Positions 1 to 11,479 of a DNA stretch of 64,000 bases are shown here, in pieces; position 1 is the stretch's first letter, and each line of letters begins with the position of its first letter. The notes beneath the pieces are model-generated. The model did no database searches and was not told the DNA's origin. It saw only the letters and a program-made list of their open reading frames with translations. Made by a program: the position numbers and the translations under genes. The DNA comes from Ridgeia piscesae (lineage: Eukaryota > Annelida > Polychaeta > Sabellida > Siboglinidae), in assembly GCA_025642075.2 (NCBI GenBank), contig JAODUO010000042.1:699001-763000 (forward strand), written 5' to 3'.

Positions 1-125
1 CTGTTACAATAGGCCTAGATATGTTAAAAATCTAAATTGTGCTGGGCAACTGTATTAAAAAATCGAACAGGGTCAGATTATATATATATACCTTATTTTG
101 GGAATACAATATACTGCTTTAACCA

Positions 126-127
<2 letters not shown>

Positions 128-200
<73 letters not shown>
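128..200. repeat. (TA)n microsatellite
   Basis: About 36 uninterrupted TA units lie inside the left arm of the composite element. The tract is missing from the right arm, so it expanded or inserted after the arms formed. Confidence 0.97.
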
Positions 201-204
<4 letters not shown>

Positions 205-792
205 GCTCTCAAAAGCTGTCAAAGCCGGAGGCGGTGGTAGAGATAAGCTCCTGCTACATGTAACAGTAAATCCTCTGACGGCTCAAGTCCAGCTCCTGGC
301 CTTCCTGTGGCGAGAGTGTTTATACTGACAGGAGAAGGGGCGAATGCGGGAATTAATATCTGCATGGCGCCTCAAAACCAGAAGCTTCGAATAGATAGGG
401 CTCGTTAACCAGGGAAGTTAGCCTATCTAGGAGAAGGAAAATTCTGATATAAAACCTCCGCTACCTTGCGGCGGTACTCGTTCAAGAGAAGGGTTAGGGG
501 GGTTTACCCTGAACGGAAACCCAGATGATGGTGTCACAAGAGAAAAACACTTCTGCTGCCTTGCAGACCGGTCGAAGAAGACCAAAGGCTAGGCCCACCG
601 CTTACAACTGTGGTTGATGTCAGGAAGGGCATCCGATCATTTAAAAAATTCTGCCACAAAATAATGCCTGAATCTCAACGATGGACGAATAATGCTAGGG
701 CGTCCCCCGGAAGCGACGCGTGCCAGCAGCCCCCGGCTGACATGAGAAGTGGACGAGGGGACCACGGCCGCAGCTAAAGAAGATAGTGGAGA

Positions 793-3740
793 TGTCAAGA
801 TCGGAAGCTGGAATGTGGGATCGATGACTGGGAGAGGGAGAGAGCTGGAAGAGGTTTGCAAAAGAAGGAACATAGGAATCCTATGTGTGCAGGTAACTAA
901 TTAAGTGGACCGGCAAGAGCGCAAGAGAGTTGGGAGAAGGATTTAAGATCCTTTACAGTGGAGAGAAGAGCAGTAGAAATGGAGTGGGGGGTCATTCTAA
1001 GCCCAGAGTTTAAAGAGAAAATAGATGAAGTGTCAAGACCATCAGACAGACTAATTAAGCTTAAACTGGTTATAGCTGGAGAGATATTCAACATAGTGTC
1101 AGCATAATCCCCACAGAGTGGAGAAACAGAGAAGATAAAGGAGGAGTTTTTGAAAGACTGGGAATATGTGATGTCGAGAGTGCCGAGAACAGAGAAGATT
1201 GTAGTAGGAGCTGCCCTAAATGGACATGTGGGGAAAAATCCAGTTGTTTTTCAAAGAGTGCATGGAGGAAAAGGATATGGTCAAAGGAACAGAGAAGGGG
1301 AGAAAATCTTGGAAAGCATGGAGAGCCTATAGACTTAGCACTAGTGAACACGTTCTTCAACAAAAACGAAGAGAATCTAATCACTTATAAGAGTGGAGGG
1401 AACAGCTCACAAATTGATTTCATCATGACACGAAGAGCTGATATGAAGGAAATGCGAGACTGCAAGGTAATACCAGGAGAGGAGATTGTATTTTAGCATC
1501 GGCTGCTATTCAATTTTTTTCAATTTATTTCAAACACACAACATTAAAAAGCAAGCAATACAAATACAAATAATAATAAGTCACATGGCACGAATGAAAT
1601 ACAATTAAGAAATATGTTTTGAAAAGGAGTAGACATGAAGTGAAACACTTATATGTTATTTGTAGGCCTAAGGACAAAAGAAGTAAAATATAAGAGAAGG
1701 ACCAGAGAAAAGAGGATTAATTAGGATCTGGACTCTGAAGGGAGAAAAAGTGAAGGAATACAGAGACAAAGTGAAAGAGGAATACCAGCTGGAGGCAGAC
1801 ACTAATGCAGAAGAAAGTTGGAAATTATTTAAGAAAGTCGTCATGAGGGCAGCAGAAGAGATATGTGGAGCCACCAAAGGATGGAAACACCTGGAGAGGG
1901 AGACCTGGTAGTTGAATGAAGAGGTGCAGGAGAGCCTGAAAAGAAAAAAGGATGCATTCAAGAAATGGCAGATGCAGGGTGGAAACGACCTGAAGGAGGC
2001 GTATAAGAACACGAAGAGAGAGGCAAAAGCTGCAGTAGCCAAAGCTAAAAACGAGGCATACAAAGAGTGGTATGACAAGATGGGAACAGAGAAAGGTGAG
2101 CGGATGATCTACAAGGTGGCAAAACAAAGGTCAAGAAGAGACATTGGGGAAGTGAATGTGATTAAAGACCAAATAGGGGAGATTTTAATAGATGAGGTAA
2201 ATATCAAAGAGAGGTGGAGAGAGTATTTCAGCAACCTACTAAATGTAGAAAACGCCAGGGAACAGCTTGGAGAAGTACTACTAGTAGAAAGACCAGTCCA
2301 GAAAATATCAAGGGAAGAGGTGAAGAAAGCCATAGAAAGCATGAAGAAGGAAAAGCTGCAGGATGCTCAGGCCTCCCGATAGACCTTATCAAACACCTAG
2401 AGGAGAGTGGAGTGGACATGATGCATGAAATACTGAAGAGAGTTCGGGTAGAGGAACAGATGCCAGAAGAGTGGAAGAAAAGTGAGATTGTCCCCATATA
2501 CAAACAAAAGAGGGACCCACTAGAGGCATTAAGTTGTTGGAACATGGGATGAAGATGTTTGAGAAGATTGTAGAGCGCAGACTCAGAAAACTGATCACAG
2601 TCAACAACATGCAATTTAGTCCAGGGAAAGGTACAACAGATGCAGTATTTATCATACAACAACTGCAAGAAAAACACATAGAAGTGCACAAGGATTTATT
2701 CCTTACCTTCGTAGATTTGGAAAAAGCGTATGACAGGGTACCCAGGGATCTGGTGTATTGGTGTCTGAGAAGGAGAGGGGTCCCAGAGAAGCCAGTGAGG
2801 CTAGTAGAAGCAACATACCATAGAGCATCAACAGTAGCGAGAACCATGCATGGCAGAACTGATGAGTTTCCCATCAAAGTTGGCCTACACCAGGGATCAG
2901 GGCTAAGCCCATTCCTGTTTATCGTAGTACTAGATGTCATCAGCGAAGAGTTCAGACGCGGGTTGCCACGTGAGCTGCTGTTTGCTGACGATCTGGCAGT
3001 AGTAACAGACACAGAGGAGGAGATGCAGAGGAAATGGCTTGATTGGCAGATTGGGATGGAGAGCAAGGAACTAAAAGTCAACATCTGGAAAACGGAAGTG
3101 ATGGTCAGCAGCAGGAGAGGAACAAAAGTAAACATCAAAGACATCCAAAGCACAAGCCTCAGACAGGTGAATAAATTCAAATATTTAGGTGAAAAAGGAG
3201 GATCAGAGGAAGCAATAAGAGCAAGAGTCAGTGCAGCGTGATGTAAGTGGAGAGACCTATCCGGAGTTATCAGTGACAAGAAAATGCCAAGGAAATTAAA
3301 GATCAAGCTCTACATGACTGTCATTAGACCAGTACTTCTGTATGGAGCAGAATGTTGGACAGTTAGAAAGAAGGAGGAACAGATTCTCGAGAAAACAGAG
3401 ATGAGGATGTTGAGAAGACTTGAAGGAGTAACACTGAGAGACAAAGTAAAGAGTGTGGACATCAGAAAGGAGCTAGGAGTGAATAGTACACAAGAGAAAG
3501 TAAGAGAAATGAGACTACGCGGGTATGGACACATGCAGAGAATGGAAGAAAACGACGAAGTGAGAGCAGTTGTTGACATGAGAGTGCCAGGAAAAGACCA
3601 AGAGGGAGACCAAGAGGGAGATGGATGGATTGCGTCCGAAGGGATATGCAGGCACTGCGGATCACCCCGGAGGATGCCCATGACAGAACATTCTGGAAAT
3701 CAAGAATTCGGGCCGCTGACCCAACACCCAACCTAGTGGG
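793..3740 (+). pseudogene. Decayed non-LTR retrotransposon (LINE): endonuclease and reverse transcriptase
   Basis: Pieces of one polyprotein follow in order. At 793-1496 is an APE-type endonuclease (GSWNVGSMTGRG, NGHVG, QIDFIM) broken by frameshifts and stops. At 1670-2382 is a Lys/Glu-rich linker. From 2330 to 3241 is reverse transcriptase, with the YRD-like FVDLEKAYDRVP, HQGSGLSP, and the catalytic FADD at about 2978-2989. At 3242-3736 is the C-terminal domain (LYGAECWT, RLRGYGHMQRME). There is a stop at 1909, a frameshift near 2340-2360, a frame change near 2535 and a stop at 3240, so it is not functional. About 150 bp of AT-rich sequence (1510-1660) interrupts the endonuclease end. The protein resembles a LINE common in marine invertebrates; I do not assign its clade. 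Confidence 0.9.
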
Positions 3741-4235
3741 AAAAGGCGAAGAAGAAGAAAAAGGTTATAAATCAAATTTTTCCTTCTCCTAAATAGGCCA
3801 CCTTCCCTGGTTAACGAGCCCTATTTACCCGAAGCTTCTGGTTTTGAGGAGCCAGATATTCCCGCCTTCGCCCCTTCTCCTGTCAGTATAAACACTCTCG
3901 CCACAGGAATGCCATCATGGTTAAAAGTATTATTGTATTGCCAAAATAAGGTATATATAATCTGACCCTGTTCGAATTTTTAATACAGTTGCACAGCACA
4001 ATTTATATGTGCCTACTATGGTGTTACGAAACAGGTAAATGATATGGTACTGTACATAAAAAGACATATATCGGAACCTGGCCGGGTTATATGCATAGAT
4101 GAGTCCCCAAAAAAGTTTTCTTTTTTAGAGGCCGGGGTAGGATTAGACCCAACATTGTACCAATTGTTTTAAGGTGTATTTTTGAGAGCCTTGTACGAAG
4201 ACTTACTACCAGCGCACGCACTCACGTAAGTCTTA

Positions 4236-4238
4236 CAT

Positions 4239-4321
<83 letters not shown>

Positions 4322-4347
4322 TGGCAGAACATATAAACGCTGTATCG

Positions 4348-4389
<42 letters not shown>
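4236..4389. repeat. (ACGC)n then (AC)n microsatellites
   Basis: There are about 21 ACGC units (4236-4320), a 30-bp unique spacer, then about 19 AC units (4351-4389). Open frames across it (Cys-Val-Arg-Ala or His-Thr-Arg repeats) are products of the repeat. Confidence 0.97.
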
Positions 4390-4391
<2 letters not shown>

Positions 4392-4524
4392 CTCGTATAT
4401 ATCACGTGTACGCGTAGAGTCAGTTTAATAAGTACACATGAATGTAGGCATAGGGTAGCCTATATAGGTATACATACGTACGCGTGTATAAAATAATGCA
4501 CACAGGTATATACACTGATACAGC

Positions 4525-4800
4525 TAATTAAATAACGTGGTGGCAACGTTACATTTTATGGTGACCACGTGGTACCTATATGACTTGTCTGTAAAAGATT
4601 GGAACTTGGAAACCATCTGGTGAAATAGGTGGTATGGTCGTAACGTGGGTATGGCCCACGTTGCCATCACGTTAGAACAAAAACGTAGGCCCTATAAATA
4701 AAATATCACTTCTCAGCAACGTGGTCTAATAGGTTTATTGGGAACGTAGTTACAACATGCTATTATACGACATAACCCAACCACTTCTAATCAATGTGGT
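4525..4800. repeat. Dispersed AACGTGG-type motifs with a short inverted repeat
   Basis: Motifs of the form AACGTGG/CAACGTT recur at about 4532, 4544, 4639, 4656, 4718 and 4743. Sequence at 4530-4550 is imperfectly inverted at 4654-4676. This suggests the remains of a small inverted-repeat element or old tandem repeat. No coding potential is seen. Confidence 0.35.
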
Positions 4801-4944
4801 AGGCCTACATTTCAACGTATTATTGTCTGTTTGCTGTGGACATGTACAGACATGCACATTATCGTATGCACACACGCCTTTAACACACATAACCAACAAA
4901 AGCCCGCATGAAGTATAGTTAAGTATGTATAACATAACACATGT

Positions 4945-5227
4945 ATGCATGCATACACACGCACACACGCACACACACGCGCACACGCGCACGCGCGCAC
5001 GCGCGCACGCGCGCACGCGCGCACGCGCGCACGCGCACACGCACGCACGCGCGCACGCACGCACCAGCACGCACGCACACACGCACACACGCACGCACGC
5101 ACGCACGCACGCACGCACACACGCACACACGCACACACGCACACACACACGCACACACGCACACACGCACACACGCACACACGCACACACGCACACACAC
5201 AGCACACAGCACACACGCACACACGCA

Positions 5228-5295
<68 letters not shown>

Positions 5296-5317
5296 CAACA
5301 ACAACAACAACAACAAT
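4945..5317. repeat. Compound (ACGC)/(ACAC)/(GCGC) microsatellite ending in (CAA)n
   Basis: About 350 bp of alternating purine-pyrimidine sequence runs through CGCA-rich, CACG-rich and pure CA zones, followed by eight CAA units (5294-5317). Such sequence can adopt Z-form DNA. The long open frames in all readings are repeat products. Confidence 0.97.
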
Positions 5318-5587
5318 TTGACGAATATGACCAGGGATTTTATTAGTTTCGATGCAATTGTAAATGACCTACGAGTACAAACGGCTCAGAAGGATTATTG
5401 CAAACATATATTCCTTTTCTGCAACACACATTAACAATCACGTTTTTAGTTATGTCCGTGTAAGTTGAGGTTGCAATGATCTAATTGTGCCAACCCCAAA
5501 TAAGGTGAAAACAATCCCTTTTCAGTGACGTACGCATGCTGTTTGTAGAATCAATGTGCAATGTGGTGCAGTTTTGGACACTAGACG

Positions 5588-6655
5588 GATACAGTTGAAT
5601 GTCTCGGGATGATGCAGTTAGAGGTTTTTGGTGGACCTCGACGGGAACCAAGTTGAATGTCTCGGGATGATGCAGTTGGAGGTTTTTGGTGGACCTCGAC
5701 GGGAACCAGTTGAATGTCTCGGGATGATGCAGTTGGAGGTTTTTGGTGAACTTCGACGGTCCATTTGAATGTCTCGGGATGATGCAGTTGGAGGATTTTT
5801 GGTGGACCTCGACGGGAACCAGTTGAATGTCTCGGGATGATGCAGTTGGAGGTTTTTGGTGAACCTCGACGGGAACCAGTTAAATGTCTCGGGATGATGC
5901 AGTTGGATGTTTTTGGTGAACTTCGACGGTCCATTTGAATATCTCGGGATGATGCAGTTGGAGGATTTTTGGTGGACCTCGACGGGAACCAGTTAAATGT
6001 CTCGGGATGATGCAGTTGGATGTTTTTGGTGAACTTCGACGGTCCATTTGAATGTCTCGGGATGATGCAGTTGGAGGATTTTTGGTGGACCTCGACGGGA
6101 ACCAGTTGAATGTCTCGGGATGATGCAGTTGGATGTTTTTGGTGAACTTCGACGGTCCATTTGAATGTCTCGGGATGATGCAGTTGGAGGTTTTTGGTGA
6201 ACCTCGACGGGAACCAGTTGAATGTCTCGGGATGATGCAGTTGGAGGTTTTTGGTGGACCTCGACGGGAACCAGTTGAATGTCTCGGGATGATGCAGTTG
6301 GAGGTTTTTGGTGGACCTCGACGGGAACCAGTTGAATGTCTCGGGATGATGCAGTTGGAGGTTTTTGGTGGACCTCGACGGGAACCAGTTGAATGTCTCG
6401 GGATGATGCAGTTGGAGGTTTTTGGTGGACCTCGACGGGAAGCAGTTGAATGGCTCGGGATGATGCAGTTGGAGGTTTTTGGTGAACTTCGACGGGAACC
6501 AGTTGAATGTCTCGGGATGATGCAGTTGGAGGTTTTTGGTGAACTTCGACGGGAACCAGTTGAATGTCTTGGGATGATGCAGTTGGAGGTTTTTGGTGAA
6601 CTTCGACGGGAACCAGTTGAATGTCTTGGGATGGTGCAGTTGGAGGTTTTGGTGC
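5588..6655. repeat. 57-bp minisatellite, about 19 copies
   Basis: The unit contains GAATGTCTCGGGATGATGCA and GGTGGACCTCGACGGGAAC. Most units are 57 bp, so reading frames stay open across units on both strands. The minus strand is open across 365 codons, and plus has an ATG-started 198-codon frame (6133-6729) of 19-residue repeats ending in unique sequence. The left half alternates a 57-bp and a 56-bp variant (starting GGTCCATTTG), forming a 113-bp higher-order unit. The right half is nearly uniform. Length changes between variants break any long frame, which argues against coding use. Confidence 0.93.
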
Positions 6656-6729
6656 CCACCTTCAATAAACATCCACACTACGAACCCGACAAACGACGAA
6701 TCCTTAATTGCATTTTTGACTCTGTATAA

Positions 6730-7261
6730 TTAGGCCTACCAATGGTTTCGTCGGAGCGCTCCTGGCGCGCGTGAATGCCTTTCATGGTTTAACACATGAT
6801 AGAATGGTAAGCTTTTTGACAACGCGCCGTGCGCGCGCACACGTTCACCCATCCACGAAAGCCCGCACTCATTCAAACATGCACAGTCGAACACACTCGC
6901 AGGGATTCTCGCACATACGCACGCATGTGTATAAGCAGGAATTATAAATAATAATAATTATGTTTCTCTGTTTGCATGTTGTGGACCCGCATTTCCGTCA
7001 GTTTTACATGTATCGGGCTGACATTTTGCACACATACACATAACACGATGGTTTGTAAATTTAATTTTTTTCTTCATAATTCGATCGTCCACAGTCTTTT
7101 GAAACATTGACCCCAAGTTCTCCAACACACCGTTGACAAATTTGGGGATCAATATTTCAAAAGACTGTGCGCGGAAGTCTAGCCGCGGAATGTCATGTGT
7201 GTGTGATTGCGTGCGTGCGTGCGTGCGTGTGTAAACCAATCGATCAATAAATGGATCAGTA
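6730..7261. other. Unannotated spacer
   Basis: Unique sequence with a short GCGC/CACACG patch near 6825-6845 and two halves of a loose inverted repeat around 7083-7165 (CACAGTCTTTTGAAA and TTTCAAAAGACTGTG). No gene is seen. Confidence 0.5.
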
Positions 7262-7606
<345 letters not shown>

Positions 7607-7612
7607 GTCATG

Positions 7613-8566
7613 TCGTCCTTAGCATAAACGTCGTAAATATAGTTAAAACATCTTCAACTATGTCACTGGATGTATTAAACTTTCGCATACTTAGAAAGAT
7701 ATTTGTGTTTCAAAAGTCGGGAAAGAGTTAGGCCAGCTACAACTCTGGATGTCACACATTATATTAACATTGTGTTGCTTCTTGCGCATGAATTAACGCG
7801 CGACATATTTCTGGCACATTATGCAACAGCGTAACGCATTTTTCAACAACAGTTATTGCGGGTGACTGGTTCCCCCAAACATCGCTAGGTAACTCGGCTA
7901 TAAAATTATACTATATAGTCATGGACAATATAGCGAAGCTGAATGAACAGACACAACTCTAGGCGTCGGAACTGCATGAAAAGGTTTGGTTCCTAGTAAC
8001 CTGCCTTTTTCCGATTTGGTCTAAGAGTAGCGTAAGAGTCAGACGACCATGATGTGAAATGTTTATCTGTTAATTTTAATGTTTATTTTCCTTGATTTTT
8101 TACGCAATACAAGTTCGAGAGTACGCCATATACTTTCGGTAGTTTACCATAAATTCACATGAAGTCTGTATAAAGAGTGGCCTAAAAATTACGCGTTGAA
8201 CCAGTTTCAGCCACGCGATAATGTAGCAGCGCCACCAATTCACGCGAGACGTACAATCTACCCGAGAGAAGATCCATGCGGATGACGTCACAAACGGCAC
8301 CGACGTTACCAACAGCGCTCAGCAACGTCGGTGCAATCCGTTTAGAAGCACAACTTGACGACAATCTACGAAGAACAAAACCTACGGTTGAACGGATGAG
8401 TATAGGTATAATACATGTGTGCATGCCACTGCATGGGTTGACAGCTAGGAGAAAGGATGACACATTTGGCTCTTTGTTTAATGTTTAACCGTTACCAAGA
8501 GACGAAGTGGTTTAATCCCACCTGCCGCCATTTCGAGACTGCAATTTCGTAACCCCACATTTGCCT
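7613..8566. other. Unannotated spacer
   Basis: No gene can be supported. Short open frames at 8100-8488 overlap on both strands without motifs. GC content is slightly higher at 8200-8350, with no other feature. Confidence 0.4.
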
Positions 8567-8648
8567 GTGCCTTTCGGAAGAGACATTAAAAGCCGGCGGT
8601 TCCTTCTATCTGGTGTCTATGCCAGGGAAAGTAAAAGATCCAACACAA
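8567..8648. repeat. Probable fragment of a dispersed repeat (CTTTCGGA...GACATTAAAA type)
   Basis: The run GCCTTTCGGAAGAGACATTA and, 50 bp on, GGGAAAGTAAAAGATCC resemble a tail segment common in repeats of aquatic animal genomes (CTTTCGGATGAGACGTTAAA followed by TAAAAGATCCCA). I call it from memory of that pattern. The exact family is not determined. Confidence 0.4.
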
Positions 8649-8979
8649 TAGATAAATGTGTAACCAGTAATGGAATTCTAGAGAAGGTCATCTCTAAAAA
8701 AGCAACGACAATAATGCCGTATTAATGGTCAGCAAGTTTACCGAAGTCATTTAATGGAAGAAGACGTCAAATTAACTATTCTGCGATTACTGCAGAAGTA
8801 GGCAAATTATTGAGAACAAGTACGAATCACTTTGTAAAGATTTTATGTTGTTTGACATATGGAATAGATTAGTAATATGCGCATAAGTGTAATCTAAGTT
8901 TTTTTAAACAAAATAACGAAGTAGTCAACATTTTTAATATATGTTTTTTCATCCTCTCAGTCCGCCTAACTTCAAATGC

Positions 8980-8990
8980 AAGTGTGTGTA

Positions 8991-9022
<32 letters not shown>

Positions 9023-9023
9023 T

Positions 9024-9055
<32 letters not shown>

Positions 9056-9150
9056 GTGTGTGTGTGTGTGTGTGTGTGTGTGGTGTGGTGTGTGGTGTGT
9101 CGTGTGTGCGTGTGTGGTGTGTGTGTGTGTGGTGTGCGTGTGTGCGTGTG

Positions 9151-9225
<75 letters not shown>

Positions 9226-9230
9226 TATCT
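8980..9230. repeat. Compound (GTGC)n/(GT)n microsatellite
   Basis: Zones of GTGC, GT with GGTGT interruptions, and GTGC again. The open frames on both strands (Cys-Val-Arg or His-Ala-Arg-Thr) are repeat products. Confidence 0.97.
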
Positions 9231-9449
9231 GTACCGATGAAGCGGTCGGGCGATGGCTCGGAAGTTGAAGTTGTAATGGACAGGTCACGTGATGACCCGG
9301 AAGATACCCGGAGGTGACGTGATCTGTGACAATGTGCAGCGAATTGTGGCATGTAGCATCCATGCAGCTTTACAATGATGTACCCGTTTGGAAAACCCCA
9401 CATGTCAACTGATGTATCCACTCTCCAGTACGTTGCGGTTTGCTTACGT

Positions 9450-9806
9450 CACAATAAAAATTATGCGCGAGACATCTGTCCAGCTTTGCCTTTGCCAACA
9501 ATGCTGATAACGGTTAATGGGGCCTATGCGGATTACATTATTACTGCACCAACACACATCCTAGAACTAAGATTACTGCAATACATTTGACACTGGCAAT
9601 ACTTTAAAAAAAATCCGTTTTGTCATCAAATAAAATTATGCACGAGAATCCGCCGCTTTGCCTTTGCCTTTGCCAACAATGCTGATAACGGTTAATGGGG
9701 CCTATGCGGATTACATTATTACTGCACCAACACACCCTAGAACTAAGATTACTGCAATACATTTGACACTGGCAATACTTTTAAAAAATCCGTTTTGTCA
9801 TCAAAG
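9450..9806. repeat. Recent tandem duplication of about 176 bp
   Basis: 9450-9626 is repeated at 9628-9806 with few differences, including GCTGATAACGGTTAATGGGG and CTAAGATTACTGCAATACAT in both. The second copy has an extra GCCTTT unit and lacks AT in ACACATCC. No open frame spans it. Confidence 0.93.
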
Positions 9807-11479
9807 TAATCTTCTGAAACAATGACGAAACGCACGTGTTCAGGCACCCATTTGTCATCACTTGGCGAAATTTACTAAGCAACCTTGGTACGTCCCCGAG
9901 TTATATCGCCTGGTTGAGATTCGTATACGCAGATCTCTGATGACAAATTGTCGGTGTTGCAGCGAAGGTAGACCAAACATGTCCAGTTTTGTCCACTAAC
10001 ACGCGAAGTCAAAGACCACTCCCGCGTTCCCGACGTCTCTTTTTGGTGCAATATTTGTTTGGCGACAGATACGTCATCTGGAAGAAAGCTTCCTCTTTTC
10101 TGTCTCCCTTACGAGATGTCAGCGCGCGCAAACCTTTTCGACTTGATTGGTTGCCGATTGCCGTCAGATTGAGTGAACGCCACAAGAGGGAACTATTCCT
10201 TTTTGTGACAGTGCTCGTGTGTCGAGCGTGGGTTGGCGAGCACTGGCTGAACCGAGCCGGATTAACTGGTCCAGTGTCAATGAAGCGGCCTCAATATTGT
10301 TTTATTGGCATCGCTAAAACCGTCGTCTGTCGTGCAATCGATCGAGCGCGGAAGTCTAAATCGTCTGTCGTTAGCCTTGCAAGCGGCCTTCGTGACTAGA
10401 CAGATATAGGCGTCTGGGCATGTACTCAACACATTGTGTCTCAAACTCCGCCTGCCGTCTCTTGTATTTGTATGCATGTTATATGGCGCCCGCCATAATT
10501 ATATAGGTATTAGCGTATAGTCCAATGCCACACTTTGGACAGCATTATTATCGGGACGTTTCTCTAAATTAGTGTGTTAGGTTCATGTGTCTTTGATTCG
10601 TGTCCATCAAGCGCTGGTCCACTCAAAGCGTCATTGTTTGCCAACTCGGCGTAACGTTTATCGGTAGAAATCTTGTAATCTGAGTTCATACAGTACTGTG
10701 AGTGCTCATAGTATTATAACGTATGCTATTCACATAATGTAGCCTTTAATCACTGATTATATAACGCCCCCGCCAGTTTTGATTCTTGCAATTACTAACT
10801 TATTCGCTACACGACACACTACGGTCTACTAGTTGGCGACAGTCGTGCAATATGTGGACACGAACCAGAGTAGCGCCAGGTCTGCGGGTGACTAGACGAT
10901 TCGACAATATCGTTCTTCACCCGACAGACGTGTGTCTTACAACTGTGCTGGCGACACCGTCTGCGTTTATTAACATGTGGACATATCATACAAGGACATT
11001 GGCATGCGACTTACGAATGGTCAACAATGGTTGTCTTGATCAAACGCTATAAAAGATACTTTGACGAATGGAAGTTCGGCAATAACATTTAGATTAGTAA
11101 GAAAATTGATCTTCCGTAAGTAATTTCGTGTGCGTTATGGCTAAGTGGAAATGACAAATGTAATAGCGTATGCTTATTTTACATTTGCGATGTGCTATTC
11201 CGATGTACTATTCAGTGTACCTACATCATTATAGGCAAGAAGCCTTTCGCTTCCTTGTGTGGGACGTACGGGTATGGCCATTTGCCAAGCCAACATAGTA
11301 GATTCAAGAGAATATTATCCATGCATTCGTAACGTGCTCATGCTTCAGGGAAAAAAACACATAACTAACATTGCACAAAACAAGAGGAATGCAGTTTTGA
11401 AGGGAGTCAAGTAACACTACAGATGACGACTTGCCACGAATGACTTTGTGAGACTACAATCCCGACCTTACAGGCGTAC
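9807..11479. other. Unannotated spacer with one weak open frame
   Basis: A 136-codon frame at 9989-10399 (plus) starts at TTG rather than ATG and has no recognisable domain. It lies in a patch of higher GC (about 9980-10400). No splice-bounded exon stands out. The rest of the span has no support for a gene. Confidence 0.35.

Larger units (their letters stand above)
1..4030. mobile_element. Composite element: LINE remnant between imperfect terminal inverted repeats
   Basis: Sequence at 32-130 and 297-456 recurs reverse-complemented at 3765-4007. For example, TCGAACAGGGTCAGATTATA at 62-81 pairs with TATAATCTGACCCTGTTCGA at 3956-3975. GGCGAGAGTGTTTATACTGA at 309-328 pairs with the same sequence reversed near 3883-3902. 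The left arm also carries a (TA)n tract plus about 100 bp absent from the right arm. Weaker similarity may extend to the window edge, so the left limit is uncertain. Confidence 0.75.

Noticed and set aside
4945..5434. Open frames of 120-190 codons across Cys-Val-Arg-Ala or His-Thr-Arg repeats
   Set aside because: They are translations of the ACGC/AC microsatellite. All frames stay open, there is no domain and no splice context.
5581..6678. 365-codon minus frame over the 57-bp repeat
   Set aside because: It has no ATG in a plausible context, changes reading phase relative to the repeat where 56-bp units occur, and has no unique flanking domain. Treated as a minisatellite.
9989..10399. 136-codon plus frame
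   Set aside because: It starts at TTG, has no recognisable motif or splice support, and its composition is only slightly different from its surroundings.
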